From: Bacillus sp. BGMRC 2118
GTDB lineage: Bacteria; Bacillota; Bacilli; Bacillales; SA4
Assembly: GCA_008364785.1 (NCBI GenBank)
Contig: VTTJ01000004.1
Coordinates: forward strand, 295,861-359,860
Direction: 5' to 3'
Length of the DNA stretch: 64,000 bases
Numbering within the stretch: position 1 is the first letter of the stretch; each line of letters begins with the position of its first letter. A program made the translations under genes and the position numbers. Under the pieces are notes generated by a model. That model was not told the origin of the DNA and ran no database searches. It saw only the letters and a list, made by a program, of their open reading frames with translations. Of the stretch, positions 41,517-49,611 are shown one piece after another.

Positions 41517-41957
41517 GTGATGTCACAAAATCATTTGGTGATCAAAGAAATGAAAACGAACGAGGACTTTGAAGCCGCATATCCAGTCCTGCACGAACTT
41601 CGAACTCATTTAACAATGGAGGAGTATTATTTACTCCTAAACAAAATGCTGCCACAGGGCTACCGCATGTTTGCTGCCTATTACGAAGAACACATAGTGG
41701 CGGTAACAGGGGTCATTGAACTAGTAAACTTCTATAACGATAAACATTTGTATGTGTATGACCTCGTTACAAAGGGAACACAGCGATCAAAAGGATATGG
41801 AGAGCAATTATTATCCTATATCCACACGCTAGCAAAAGAAACAGGCTGTCAGTACGTTGCCCTCTCATCAGGATTACAGCGCACCGACGCCCATTGCTTT
41901 TATGAAACAAAAATGAACTACAAAAAAACGTCCTTTTCTTTTGTTCATGGTGTTTAA
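41517..41957 (+). CDS. GNAT-family N-acetyltransferase
   Basis: A 146-residue acetyltransferase-type protein. The acetyl-CoA loop is represented by QRSKGYGEQLLSYIHTLAKE (the R/Q-x-x-G-x-G/A motif), followed by the late strand YVALSSGLQRTDAHCFYET. The substrate is unknown. It is divergent from the MocR regulator and a likely regulatory target. The start is preceded by AAAGGAGGAAAAGTG. A perfect-looking REP-like hairpin of family D follows its stop. Confidence 0.88.
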   Translation: MMSQNHLVIKEMKTNEDFEAAYPVLHELRTHLTMEEYYLLLNKMLPQGYRMFAAYYEEHIVAVTGVIELVNFYNDKHLYVYDLVTKGTQRSKGYGEQLLSYIHTLAKETGCQYVALSSGLQRTDAHCFYETKMNYKKTSFSFVHGV

Positions 41958-41969
41958 AAAATAAAGAAA

Positions 41970-41998
41970 ATTCGATAAGTGCCTGGCACCTATCGAAT
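41970..41998. repeat. Family D REP-like palindrome, copy D1
   Basis: ATTCGATAAGTGCC-T-GGCACCTATCGAAT is a 14-bp inverted repeat with one mismatch around a single base. It lies between convergent genes (GNAT and ywlG) and reaches the ywlG stop codon. It has the same GTGCC-T-GGCAC core and TTCGA outer box as copies near the second RAYT gene. Confidence 0.85.
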
Positions 41999-42570
41999 CA
42001 GCATGATAAATTACTTCTGTCATTTGTATAAACCGCTCGGGCTCCGCCGATGAGTTTTGGTCTAGTTTTGGCCATTGTCACATGGGCATGTCCGAGTGTT
42101 TTTTCTTTTGAGCGGATTGGAACTGCAACTGGCTTGAGGTGCATCCCGATAAAGGTATCACCGATATCAATGCCGGCATCTGCTTTTATATGCTCTACCA
42201 CGACCGGATCACTCAGATGTTGGAATGCATAAGTCGCCATGGCACCTCCCGCTGTACGAACAGGGACTACCGTTACTTCTTCAAGCTGTAATCTCATGGC
42301 TGTTTCTCGTTCAAGGACGATTGCTCGATTAATATGTTCACAGCACTGGAATACAAACTGGCATCCTACTTCTTTAGAGACATTTTGCAATTCCTCAAAA
42401 ATGAGTTCTGCTACCTCCTCGGACCCAGCCGTTCCAATTCTCTCCCCAAGTACTTCACTTGTACTACAGCCAACCACTATCACTTTGTTTTTCGCAAGGC
42501 CTGCCTGCGCCTTAAAGTCTTGTATAATTTGGGTAAGCTGACCTCTCCATATTTCAATTTCCGGGCTCAT
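41998..42570 (-). CDS. ywlG: DUF436/UPF0340 family protein YwlG
   Basis: A conserved Firmicutes protein (TIGR01440 type) of unknown function. Signature segments are [43 protein letters not shown] and [19 protein letters not shown]. The chosen start (MSPEIEIW, 42570) aligns with the B. subtilis protein as I recall it; the frame is open a further eight codons upstream. It abuts rpiB, and the ywlE-rpiB-ywlG-glyA order resembles B. subtilis. Confidence 0.88.
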   Translation of the reverse strand: MSPEIEIWRGQLTQIIQDFKAQAGLAKNKVIVVGCSTSEVLGERIGTAGSEEVAELIFEELQNVSKEVGCQFVFQCCEHINRAIVLERETAMRLQLEEVTVVPVRTAGGAMATYAFQHLSDPVVVEHIKADAGIDIGDTFIGMHLKPVAVPIRSKEKTLGHAHVTMAKTRPKLIGGARAVYTNDRSNLSC

Positions 42571-42594
42571 GTTCGACAACATCCTTCCCTGCAA

Positions 42595-43035
42595 CTACTT
42601 GTTTTCGTAAGTAGAAATTTTATCTAATCTGTTTTTATGTCTTCCACCTTCATACTCTGTCGTTAACCAAATTTTTGCAATCTCACGAGCTAAGCCTGGT
42701 CCGATCACTCTTTCGCCCATTGCTAATATATTGCTGTCATTATGTTCACGAGTTGCTTGTGCACTGAACATGTCATGAACAAGGGCGCATCTAATTCCTT
42801 TTACTTTATTTGCCGCAATACTCATACCAATACCTGTTCCACAAATTAATATGCCTCGATCCACTTCACCATTTGCTACCTTTTCCGCAACTGGCACAGC
42901 ATAATCAGGGTAGTCAACTGATGTATCACAGTCACATCCCATATCTTCATACTCAATGCCCATTTCATCCATCAAGCCTTTTATTTCTTCTCGAATCTTT
43001 AATCCACCATGATCTGATGCAATTGCCACTTTCAT
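42595..43035 (-). CDS. rpiB: Ribose-5-phosphate isomerase B (YwlF)
   Basis: A 146-residue RpiB/LacA-LacB family sugar-phosphate isomerase interconverting ribose 5-phosphate and ribulose 5-phosphate. Features are VAIASDHGGLKIREEI (3-18), the catalytic-region ILICGTGIGMSIAANKV, and HNDSNILAMGERVIG. It lies 58 bp after ywlE, and ywlG follows directly. Confidence 0.93.
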   Translation of the reverse strand: MKVAIASDHGGLKIREEIKGLMDEMGIEYEDMGCDCDTSVDYPDYAVPVAEKVANGEVDRGILICGTGIGMSIAANKVKGIRCALVHDMFSAQATREHNDSNILAMGERVIGPGLAREIAKIWLTTEYEGGRHKNRLDKISTYENK

Positions 43036-43093
43036 TGTCTACACCTCTGTTTTTAATATTCATTAGCTTTCTATTAACAGCTTCTATTTATTC

Positions 43094-43525
43094 TTATTTA
43101 AGCTTTTCTACCATAGAATCAACCATTGTTTTGAGCTCATTATACGTTTCTCGATAAATTGCAAGTGATCCTCCATAAGGATCCATCACATCTCCCGCAG
43201 AACCTTCAGCAAACTCCTTTAACGTATATGTTTTAACTCCAGCTTGCGGAAATCTCTCTATGACAAGCTGCTTATGTGAATGAGTCATCGTAAAAATGTA
43301 ATCAGACCAGTTCACTAATTCCTCTGTTAGAAGCTGCGAAGAATGTTGTATCCCTATTCCTTGTTCTCGCAGAGCCTCAACTGTATGAATGGAAGCAGGA
43401 CTCCCATCTGCAGCAAAAACACCCGCTGATTTCACATGTATATCTTGTACGTTCTGTTTTGCTATCGCCTCTGCCATAGGACTTCTGCAAGTATTTCCTG
43501 TACATACAAATAAAATGTTCGTCAC
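43094..43525 (-). CDS. ywlE: Protein-arginine phosphatase YwlE
   Basis: A 143-residue low-molecular-weight phosphatase. The P-loop VCTGNTCRSPMAE has nucleophile C8 and, at the specificity position, Thr (T12), which in B. subtilis YwlE selects phosphoarginine over phosphotyrosine. The general acid lies in DVMDPYGGS. YwlE opposes the arginine kinase McsB. The neighbours rpiB and ywlG are conserved. Confidence 0.93.
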   Translation of the reverse strand: MTNILFVCTGNTCRSPMAEAIAKQNVQDIHVKSAGVFAADGSPASIHTVEALREQGIGIQHSSQLLTEELVNWSDYIFTMTHSHKQLVIERFPQAGVKTYTLKEFAEGSAGDVMDPYGGSLAIYRETYNELKTMVDSMVEKLK

Positions 43526-43736
43526 CTTACATTCTCCTTACTCTAAGTGTTTCTTATATATATAGTATATAGCATTGAACAAATGGAATACAGTTTTTCC
43601 CTTTATACGGCTAGGAGCAAAGAGTGAAATAGCATGCAATTGCTAAAGAAAAATCCAATCAGCATATAAGGAAAGGTGATTTTTATATAAAATATGGAAA
43701 CAATAACCTTGTTAAAAAAGAAAGTGAGGAATATGA

Positions 43737-44603
43737 GTGAGAAAAATCATTTTATTTACCTTAACTCTGCCCTTGATTTTAAACATCTATTTAAGCACTA
43801 CATATGCTGAAGAAAATTCAAATGATGACATTATTACATTCATAGATAGGTTTTTACCGCAAAACGCACGATTAATAAATCCTGAAGAACCCAAATCGGT
43901 CAAATCCTATCAATTTTATGACTTTGACCAAAATGGACAAGAGGAAATTATTATAACCTTTGAGATAGAGGCAAAAGAACAGCCTAACCCTTCTCAATAC
44001 GGCGTAATCTTATTAAGCAAAGTAGATGAAAAATGGACAAAGACTTGGGACACTCAAATTCAAGGAGTAGGATTACACTATTCTAATCTTGTAGATATAA
44101 CTGGTGATGGTATAAAAGAATATCTCTTCGGTGTAACAATTGGAGCTTCTGCAGGAAATAAGTTAGGAATTTTCAAATGGAACAATAATTCTTTAAAGCT
44201 ATTGGCTGATGTTCCTTATCATATGATGGATGTTTTGACTAATAAGAATGTCGGTATCGCGGTATGGAGAAGGTACATTGCAGATACTTATTTTGTAGAT
44301 GTCCTTAAATGGAATGGGAAAAAAATGATTACTGACGAAGAATTATACTCTGAATACTACCCAGAAATAGAACAATTTTATCAAGATAAAATTTCGAAAA
44401 TGGATGCGTGGTTCTACTGGTATACACTTGCAGATGCACAAATTCATGCAAACTTGTTCGATAAGGCGGCTATTTCCATTAAAAGAGGAGTTGCTTTAGC
44501 AAATGAACTATCAATGCCTGAAGTGGTTGAAATCTTTAATCAACTAAATGAAAAATTGGATAAAAAGAGAAATTCCAACTATACAAAGAAACGCTGTTGT
44601 TAA
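43737..44603 (+). CDS. Secreted protein with FG-GAP/VCBS-like repeats, unknown function
   Basis: A 288-residue protein with a clear signal peptide (MRKIILFTLTLPLILNIYLS, then TTYA). Two calcium-binding-like segments, YDFDQNGQEEIIITFE and VDITGDGIKEYLFG, resemble FG-GAP/VCBS beta-propeller blades. The C-terminal third is helical (ADAQIHANLFDKAAISIKRG), ending in KKRCC. The start is GTG after GAGGAATATGA. It interrupts the otherwise minus-strand ywl group between ywlE and mntP. I do not recognise a named family. A perfect 12-bp hairpin covers its stop codon. Confidence 0.72.
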   Translation: MRKIILFTLTLPLILNIYLSTTYAEENSNDDIITFIDRFLPQNARLINPEEPKSVKSYQFYDFDQNGQEEIIITFEIEAKEQPNPSQYGVILLSKVDEKWTKTWDTQIQGVGLHYSNLVDITGDGIKEYLFGVTIGASAGNKLGIFKWNNNSLKLLADVPYHMMDVLTNKNVGIAVWRRYIADTYFVDVLKWNGKKMITDEELYSEYYPEIEQFYQDKISKMDAWFYWYTLADAQIHANLFDKAAISIKRGVALANELSMPEVVEIFNQLNEKLDKKRNSNYTKKRCC

Positions 44604-44617
44604 TCCAACAGCGTTTC
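44588..44617 (+). terminator. Hairpin over the stop codon of the secreted-protein gene
   Basis: GAAACGCTGTTG pairs perfectly with CAACAGCGTTTC across a 6-nt loop; the TAA stop is in the loop. The following TTTCATATAAT is only weakly T-rich, so termination is plausible but not certain. Confidence 0.45.
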
Positions 44618-44681
44618 ATATAATAGGTGATTGCGAAACTTGCACCTCTAAACGGATCCTTAACTAATAAAGCACGTACCT

Positions 44682-45242
44682 TTAAAAAGGCAGTAAAAGT
44701 TTAATACCAAATGCAAAGAGAATACATCCACCTAATGCTTCGCTATATTTCCCTAGCCATTCTTGCACTCGTCTTCCCAGTAATAAACCAGCCCACGTTA
44801 GCAGCATACTCACTAATCCGAAGATAGAAATAGCGATAATAGGATGTACCTTGTAAATGCCTAAACTTAAACCGACAGAAAAACTATCCAAGCTCACACT
44901 TAATGCAAAAACAAATAATCCGAAACCAACAGGTGTAAGCATTGGTTCTTCGTCCTTTTTAAAGGATGAAATAAACATTTGAACACCAAGCAGCAACAAT
45001 AAGACACCGCCTATTATCGTTGCAATCGTACCAAACTGGTCAGATAAAAAACGACCTATGATGATTCCCGCAAGTGGCATCCACATATGAAAAATGCCAA
45101 TTGTAACACCTATGTATAGGATTTGTCTTAATCGAAGTCTAATTAACCCCATTCCAAGCCCTATTGAAAATGCATCCATCCCTAATGCAAACGCCATGAT
45201 GAATAAGGTTATGACTTCTCCTACTATCACTGTTGTATCCAT
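44682..45242 (-). CDS. mntP: Putative manganese efflux pump MntP (YwlD)
   Basis: A 186-residue membrane protein with six helices in two inverted halves. The paired metal-site motifs are [14 protein letters not shown] in the first half and [14 protein letters not shown] in the second. The start is the ATG at 45242 behind GGAGGGTTAGA. The open frame extends upstream to 45353, but that part runs into a MITE-like element and lacks a ribosome binding site. It follows ywlC, as in B. subtilis. Confidence 0.92.
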   Translation of the reverse strand: MDTTVIVGEVITLFIMAFALGMDAFSIGLGMGLIRLRLRQILYIGVTIGIFHMWMPLAGIIIGRFLSDQFGTIATIIGGVLLLLLGVQMFISSFKKDEEPMLTPVGFGLFVFALSVSLDSFSVGLSLGIYKVHPIIAISIFGLVSMLLTWAGLLLGRRVQEWLGKYSEALGGCILFAFGIKLLLPF

Positions 45243-45311
45243 TCTAACCCTCCTCGGACTTGCTACTTCAACATATGCACGTCCAAGGAAATTTAGAATG
45301 TATTTTATTAT

Positions 45312-45462
45312 GGCTGTTATCGTTATAGATTGTTTTTTGAGTGAAAATCCCATAATCCGGATTTTAACCTTGCTCTTTTTAATCCAACGTTAAATTTGCT
45401 TCTAAAACTGGTTACACTCCCAGAATTATTGTTTAAAAGCAACAAAGTTTTAGAAAAGAGCC
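45312..45462. mobile_element. MITE-like element, copy 2, with 8-bp target duplication
   Basis: The left end is GGCTGTTATCGTTATAGATTG and the right end is AAAGCAACAAAG followed by TTTTAGAAAAGAGCC. It is bounded on both sides by TTTATTAT (45304-45311 and 45463-45470), a perfect 8-bp direct repeat. It is 151 bp long and non-coding, and lies between mntP and ywlC. Confidence 0.82.
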
Positions 45463-45466
45463 TTTA

Positions 45467-46510
45467 TTATTCACTTATTTTCTGAAAGCCGGCTGCCTTT
45501 TCCAGTCTGTTCATAATGGCTTCTCCCACTCCAGTTACAGGAAACGTTTCTGAAAGAATCACATCAATCTTTTCACCATCAAAACGTCGCAAGGAATCAT
45601 ATAAGTGTTGAGCAATTGTGGATAAATTCTCTCGTGATCCACAAGACAACACAACATCGGCGTTATAGGATGAAACTGTTTCGTCAGTAGCTAATACTCC
45701 TACCTTTTTGCCAATTGCCTTTTCCTTATTTACAAGCATTTGCAAGAAGTCACTTGTCCCTTCTACCATAATGAGGGGTGCTTTAGGAGCATAATGTGTA
45801 TATTTCATTCCCGGAGATTTCGGTGCTTGATCTGCTGTTTTAATTGCCGGATCCATACGAACTCGCCCAATTACTTCTTCTAGTTGTTCCTTTGTTACAC
45901 CACCGGGTCTTAATATGGTCGGTATTTCTTCCGTACAATCTACAACCGTTGATTCCAACCCAACTCCAGTTGGACCACCATCCACAATCCCAGCAATTCT
46001 ACCATGTAAATCATCATAGACATGCTGAGCAGTTGTTGGACTGGGCTTTCCCGATAAGTTTGCACTCGGAGCTGCTAGTGGAACACCAGACTTTTCAATT
46101 AGAGCAAGTGCAACAGGATGATCAGGCATTCTGACTGCTACTGTTGATAAACCCGCAGTAACCCGGTCTGAAACGACTCCATCCCTTGCCTGAAAAATTA
46201 ACGTCAATGGTCCTGGCCAAAAGGCATCCATCAACTGATTCGCAACTGACGGAATATTGGTTACTAGCTTCTCTAGTTGTGAGGTAGTAGAAATGTGAAC
46301 AATTAACGGATTATCACTTGGTCTACCTTTTGCTGTGAATATCTTCTCCACTGCCTCTGTTGATGTTGCATTTCCCCCTAGTCCATATACCGTTTCTGTT
46401 GGAAATGCGACCACTTCATTGTGTTGTAAAAATAAAGCAGCCTCTGTAATATGTGGAAAACTTGTGGATAGATCGTCCTGTTTATCCACAAGCCAAACCT
46501 TCGTATTCAT
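45467..46510 (-). CDS. ywlC: Threonylcarbamoyl-AMP synthase (Sua5/YwlC)
   Basis: Makes L-threonylcarbamoyladenylate for tRNA t6A37 synthesis. A YrdC domain spans residues 20-205 (VVAFPTETVYGLGGNAT; KGRPSDNPLIVHI; WPGPLTLIF; PSANLSGKPSPTTA), followed by a Sua5 C-terminal domain (SPGMKYTHYAPKAPL). 347 residues is normal for the two-domain form. Its 5' end and upstream region contain many DnaA boxes. Confidence 0.95.
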   Translation of the reverse strand: MNTKVWLVDKQDDLSTSFPHITEAALFLQHNEVVAFPTETVYGLGGNATSTEAVEKIFTAKGRPSDNPLIVHISTTSQLEKLVTNIPSVANQLMDAFWPGPLTLIFQARDGVVSDRVTAGLSTVAVRMPDHPVALALIEKSGVPLAAPSANLSGKPSPTTAQHVYDDLHGRIAGIVDGGPTGVGLESTVVDCTEEIPTILRPGGVTKEQLEEVIGRVRMDPAIKTADQAPKSPGMKYTHYAPKAPLIMVEGTSDFLQMLVNKEKAIGKKVGVLATDETVSSYNADVVLSCGSRENLSTIAQHLYDSLRRFDGEKIDVILSETFPVTGVGEAIMNRLEKAAGFQKISE

Positions 46511-46682
46511 ACTAAAACTCCTCTACATGTGAATCATTATCATATTATTAAACCACAAACGTTATTTTTTATAAACTACTTCATTATTTTTGTGGGAAAT
46601 GTTGAAGTTATACACAAAAACAGGAAAGTTACCCACAATTTTGTGGATAACCCCCCTGTTATGTGGAAAACTTTGTGAATAA
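46452..46682. promoter_or_regulatory. DnaA-box cluster at the 5' end of ywlC
   Basis: Four perfect TTATNCACA boxes on either strand lie at 46482-46490, 46608-46616, 46642-46650 and 46674-46682. Four further sites are within one or two bases (46452, 46463, 46629, 46662). That is eight candidate boxes in 231 bp. B. subtilis has DnaA-binding clusters outside oriC, and I recall ywlC as one of them. Confidence 0.72.
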
Positions 46683-46823
46683 CTAAGAAATACTTTCGTT
46701 TTTTATCCTACTTTGACAGAAAAATGTAATCCACTCTACTCTATCAATAAAGATTTCCGAATCTAATTATTCTTCGAATTGAAGTTGTTCAAGAATATCA
46801 ACTTTCCATGCAAAGATATACGT

Positions 46824-47267
46824 TTAAATCACAAACTCCATGACCACCGTTTCATCCATCTGTAACGTTTCAACTACATGCTCTGCTTCTATTATGTGCT
46901 TTGGTACCTCTTCTATATTTTTACGTGAAAAGCCCATTAGTGCAAAAAACTCCATCGACACAATTTTATTCGTTGCTAAATATAATCGTTGTAAGTCCTT
47001 ATCACGGGCTAACATTAAAATTTGTCTAAACATATCTAATATATTCGTATTGTCAGCTTCCTTTGATATGACTAACGAACGAAGAAGACCGTCCTGTTCC
47101 ACCTTTTGAATACCTAATGTTCCTAGTAAACTACCATTTGCATCTTCCATTACAACAAAGTGATCAATTTGTTCCTCTAAGCCTTTTGTACTCACATTCG
47201 CTTGTCCCAAAAATGATTTTACCACTAGTACATCTTTTGTCTCAGCAGCACGAATTACGGTCGTCAT
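46824..47267 (-). CDS. ywlB: GNAT-like protein YwlB
   Basis: A 147-residue protein with a GNAT-like fold: IRAAETKDVLVVKSFLGQAN at the start, a beta-strand core (HFVVMEDANGSLLGTLGIQK), and LYLATNKIVSMEFFALMGFS late. The acetyl-CoA P-loop is poorly conserved, so catalytic activity is uncertain. It is in the ywlB position between ywlC and spoIIR. RBS is AGGAGGAATAGGAC. Confidence 0.8.
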   Translation of the reverse strand: MTTVIRAAETKDVLVVKSFLGQANVSTKGLEEQIDHFVVMEDANGSLLGTLGIQKVEQDGLLRSLVISKEADNTNILDMFRQILMLARDKDLQRLYLATNKIVSMEFFALMGFSRKNIEEVPKHIIEAEHVVETLQMDETVVMEFVI

Positions 47268-47370
47268 GTCCTATTCCTCCTTATATCCTATCTGTTCTTG
47301 TTACTCTACTCTATGAGGATGACAGAAAGAATAGAACAATTTACTAGATTGTTTTTTCATCTTTTTCTTT

Positions 47371-47485
47371 GGCTTTTTTCGTATAGATTGTTGCTTTCTC
47401 ATAAAAATCTCAGGAAGCCGGATTTTTACCTTACTATCTAGATATTGCTAGACAATGAAGAGAGTTGCTCTTCTCAAACTTTTAA
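47371..47485. mobile_element. MITE-like element, copy 3, right end missing
   Basis: The left end GGCTTTTTTCGTATAGATTG and the internal AAATCTCAGGAAGCCGGATT match copy 5 closely, as does GAGAGTTGCTCTT. The right terminal repeat is not found; similarity stops near the spoIIR stop codon at 47486. It is probably a truncated copy. Confidence 0.65.
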
Positions 47486-48121
47486 CTAAAATAGGTCTGA
47501 AAACCACTCTACTACAAAGAACTTTACTTCCACTTCTTCTTCTTCTTTCTCTTCTTGCTCTTTTACTACAATTTCCTTCGTCTCTTCTTCTTCTAATTGA
47601 GGATCAACAGCCTCACCATTACCAAAATCTAAGAAGCATAATGGCGGAAATAATACACACCACCAATTGTCCCCTTCTGCCTCACCTAAGCTAATTAGAA
47701 TAGCTTCATATTCACCAGACGGATACACATACTCTCCATAAACCTTTGTCGGAAACTTCACTTCACTTCCATACTCTACCTTGAAAGATTGATTACTGTG
47801 TTCTTCTACTAACTTTCTTTCCACAATATCTTCAATCTCCGGTAAACGTTCCTGAATCATGGATCTCGCTGCTTCGATAGATGTTAACTCTTCCACCCAG
47901 TTTGTAATTTCCTTATTCACTTCATCACGGATTTTCGCCTTTAGTGCCTGGTCTTCATCTGAGTTACTATTTGCCAGTATGCGTAACCGAATCGCTTCGT
48001 CCGGAATCATTACTTGTTCGTTTCCAGTACCTTCTGCCTGTGCAGACTTAAAAGTTACGGATATATTTGCTCCTAGAAAAAGTAATAACATATATATAAG
48101 TGCTAATTTAGTATGTTTCAT
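47486..48121 (-). CDS. spoIIR: Stage II sporulation protein R
   Basis: A secreted forespore signalling protein that triggers SpoIIGA to process pro-sigma-E. It has a signal peptide (LALIYMLLLFLGANISVTF), then the conserved PDEAIRLRILANSNSDEDQ and YPSGEYEAILISLGEAEGDN followed by WWCVLFPPLCFLD. The C-terminal tail is unusually rich in Glu/Lys (LEEEETKEIVVKEQEEKEEE). 211 residues is normal. The stop codon lies at the edge of the truncated MITE-like copy. Confidence 0.95.
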   Translation of the reverse strand: MKHTKLALIYMLLLFLGANISVTFKSAQAEGTGNEQVMIPDEAIRLRILANSNSDEDQALKAKIRDEVNKEITNWVEELTSIEAARSMIQERLPEIEDIVERKLVEEHSNQSFKVEYGSEVKFPTKVYGEYVYPSGEYEAILISLGEAEGDNWWCVLFPPLCFLDFGNGEAVDPQLEEEETKEIVVKEQEEKEEEEVEVKFFVVEWFSDLF

Positions 48122-48274
48122 GTTTTATCCCCATCCCTTCACCAACCAGTGTGGACAAGAAATAAAAATCTTAAACTAGTAAATGAAAAAAATCTAGTAA
48201 ACTTTTATTTTTGTGTATGAATGAATGCAAATTCTACTTTATGATAGTGATATATTGCATAAGGAGATGAACAG

Positions 48275-48454
48275 ATGGAAGAAAGTAAAAATCTATACCA
48301 AGAAGGAACGTACCGATTTTGGTTACATACTGAATCAGGATCTTTGCGCTTAAAGTTAAATGGGGATAAAGAGCTGTACACCATTCCTAAAGGCACAAAA
48401 TTATATGATCGCCTTATAGTTGATCTCTTTTCTCAACCAGAAAAAGGTGATTAG
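48275..48454 (+). CDS. Small hypothetical protein, 59 residues
   Basis: An open frame begins MEESKNLYQEGTYRFWLHTE and ends DLFSQPEKGD before TAG. It has a strong AAGGAGATGAACAG ribosome binding site with good spacing. The product is soluble, mixed charge, with no signal peptide or membrane helix. I do not recognise a family. It is divergent from spoIIR and is followed by a GC-rich repeat. CTAGTAAA direct repeats lie about 75-100 bp upstream. Confidence 0.6.
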   Translation: MEESKNLYQEGTYRFWLHTESGSLRLKLNGDKELYTIPKGTKLYDRLIVDLFSQPEKGD

Positions 48455-48465
48455 TTGAGTTGGAA

Positions 48466-48600
48466 GGACAAGTTCGTTCCATTGCGCTACATCCACTCGC
48501 TTTCCGTGGGGAGGAACCTGAGCCTCCTCTGCTTCGCCTGCGGGGTCTCAGCCTTTCCTCTACCTCCCACAGGAGTCGAGTGGCTTTCGCTCCATTCCAC
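48466..48600. repeat. GC-rich hairpin repeat, divergent copy 3
   Basis: It has the same design as the copies at 2033-2160 and 55939-56066, including GAGCCTCCTC near the left and CAGGAGTC near the right, and CCACTCGCTTTCCGTGGG pairing with CCCACAGGAGTCGAGTGG. Sequence identity to them is moderate. It is non-coding. Confidence 0.65.
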
Positions 48601-48659
48601 TGAGTTATAATAAATGTATGCTTTTGGCAAAATCAACAAAGCGATTTAAACACAAATAA

Positions 48660-48714
48660 AGACCCGAATTATTAGGCGAAAGATCCATTGAAATGCCACC
48701 TAATAGTTCGGGTT
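48660..48714 (-). terminator. Terminator of the prfA-prmC unit
   Basis: A 15-bp stem with one mismatch, ACCCGAACTATTAGG paired with CCTAATAATTCGGGT, has a 22-nt loop and is followed by CTTTATTTG on the minus strand. It is about 35 bp past the prmC stop. Confidence 0.7.
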
Positions 48715-48746
48715 AATCATTGACGTATACCCCAGCCTCTTTATTC

Positions 48747-49610
48747 TTATTCTTTAGATTGAATAAATGCATACACCATACGATCTTTACCATTAATATC
48801 ATTTTGAACTTCAACGCTGGATTGTGGATAAGCTGTGAGTAAAAGATCAGCCACATCTTGCCCTTGCCCTGCTCCTACTTCGAAGGCCACAATTGCTTTC
48901 TCTTTTAATACGTGTGGCATCTGTTTCACCATTCTTCTGTATAAATCTAAGCCATCTATTCCTCCGAATAGGGCCAAGTGTGGTTCATGATCTAACACTA
49001 TATCAGAAAGTACTTCGTCATTTGGTATGTACGGAGGATTTGATATGACAACATCCACTTTTAAGTGTTTTTCTATAACAGGTGTTAATAAATCTCCCTG
49101 CATAAATGAGACGTTTGCCTCTAATTGTTTGGCATTCTCCTCTGCCACCTTCAGTGCTTGTTCTGAAATATCCACAGCATACACAGACAGTTTTGGTTCT
49201 TCGAGTGCCAGAGTAACAGAAATGGCTCCACTGCCAGCTCCAACATCCACAACTACGATTTCTTTTTCATTCGTAAAGTGTTGTTGAATACGTTTCAATA
49301 CACCAAGTACAAGTTCTTCTGTCTCTGGCCTAGGAATTAACACATTCTCATTTACGGTAAACTGCCTTCCATAAAACTCTTCATGCCCAATAATATGCTG
49401 AACCGGCACTCCACTTTTATGTTTTTCAACAGCCTCTTTAAATTCTGTTACTGCTTCTTGGGACATTTCTTCTCTCATATTCATAAAAAGCTGTGTACGA
49501 TTATACTTTAACACATGCATAAGTAGAAGCTCTCCCGCTTTCGCTTCTCTTCCTGCAGACTCTAAAAAAGAAGAAGCCCAGTTCAGGGCTTCATATACTT
49601 TCGAAATCAT
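48747..49610 (-). CDS. prmC: Peptide chain release factor N5-glutamine methyltransferase
   Basis: Methylates the Gln of the GGQ motif in release factors. It has an N-terminal helical domain and a Rossmann-type SAM domain: VVDVGAGSGAISVTLAL for SAM and the catalytic NPPYIP motif (VVISNPPYIPNDEVL). 287 residues. It lies 1 bp after prfA, whose product is its substrate; the two are co-transcribed. Confidence 0.96.
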   Translation of the reverse strand: MISKVYEALNWASSFLESAGREAKAGELLLMHVLKYNRTQLFMNMREEMSQEAVTEFKEAVEKHKSGVPVQHIIGHEEFYGRQFTVNENVLIPRPETEELVLGVLKRIQQHFTNEKEIVVVDVGAGSGAISVTLALEEPKLSVYAVDISEQALKVAEENAKQLEANVSFMQGDLLTPVIEKHLKVDVVISNPPYIPNDEVLSDIVLDHEPHLALFGGIDGLDLYRRMVKQMPHVLKEKAIVAFEVGAGQGQDVADLLLTAYPQSSVEVQNDINGKDRMVYAFIQSKE

Positions 49611-49611
49611 A

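Noticed and set aside
45243..45353. N-terminal extension of mntP by 37 codons
   Set aside because: The extension runs into a MITE-like element, has no ribosome binding site, and MntP proteins start at the [10 protein letters not shown] position.
47455..47694. Leu-rich plus-strand frame opposite the spoIIR 3' end
   Set aside because: It is antisense to the Glu/Lys-rich SpoIIR tail and partly inside the truncated MITE-like copy; no ribosome binding site.
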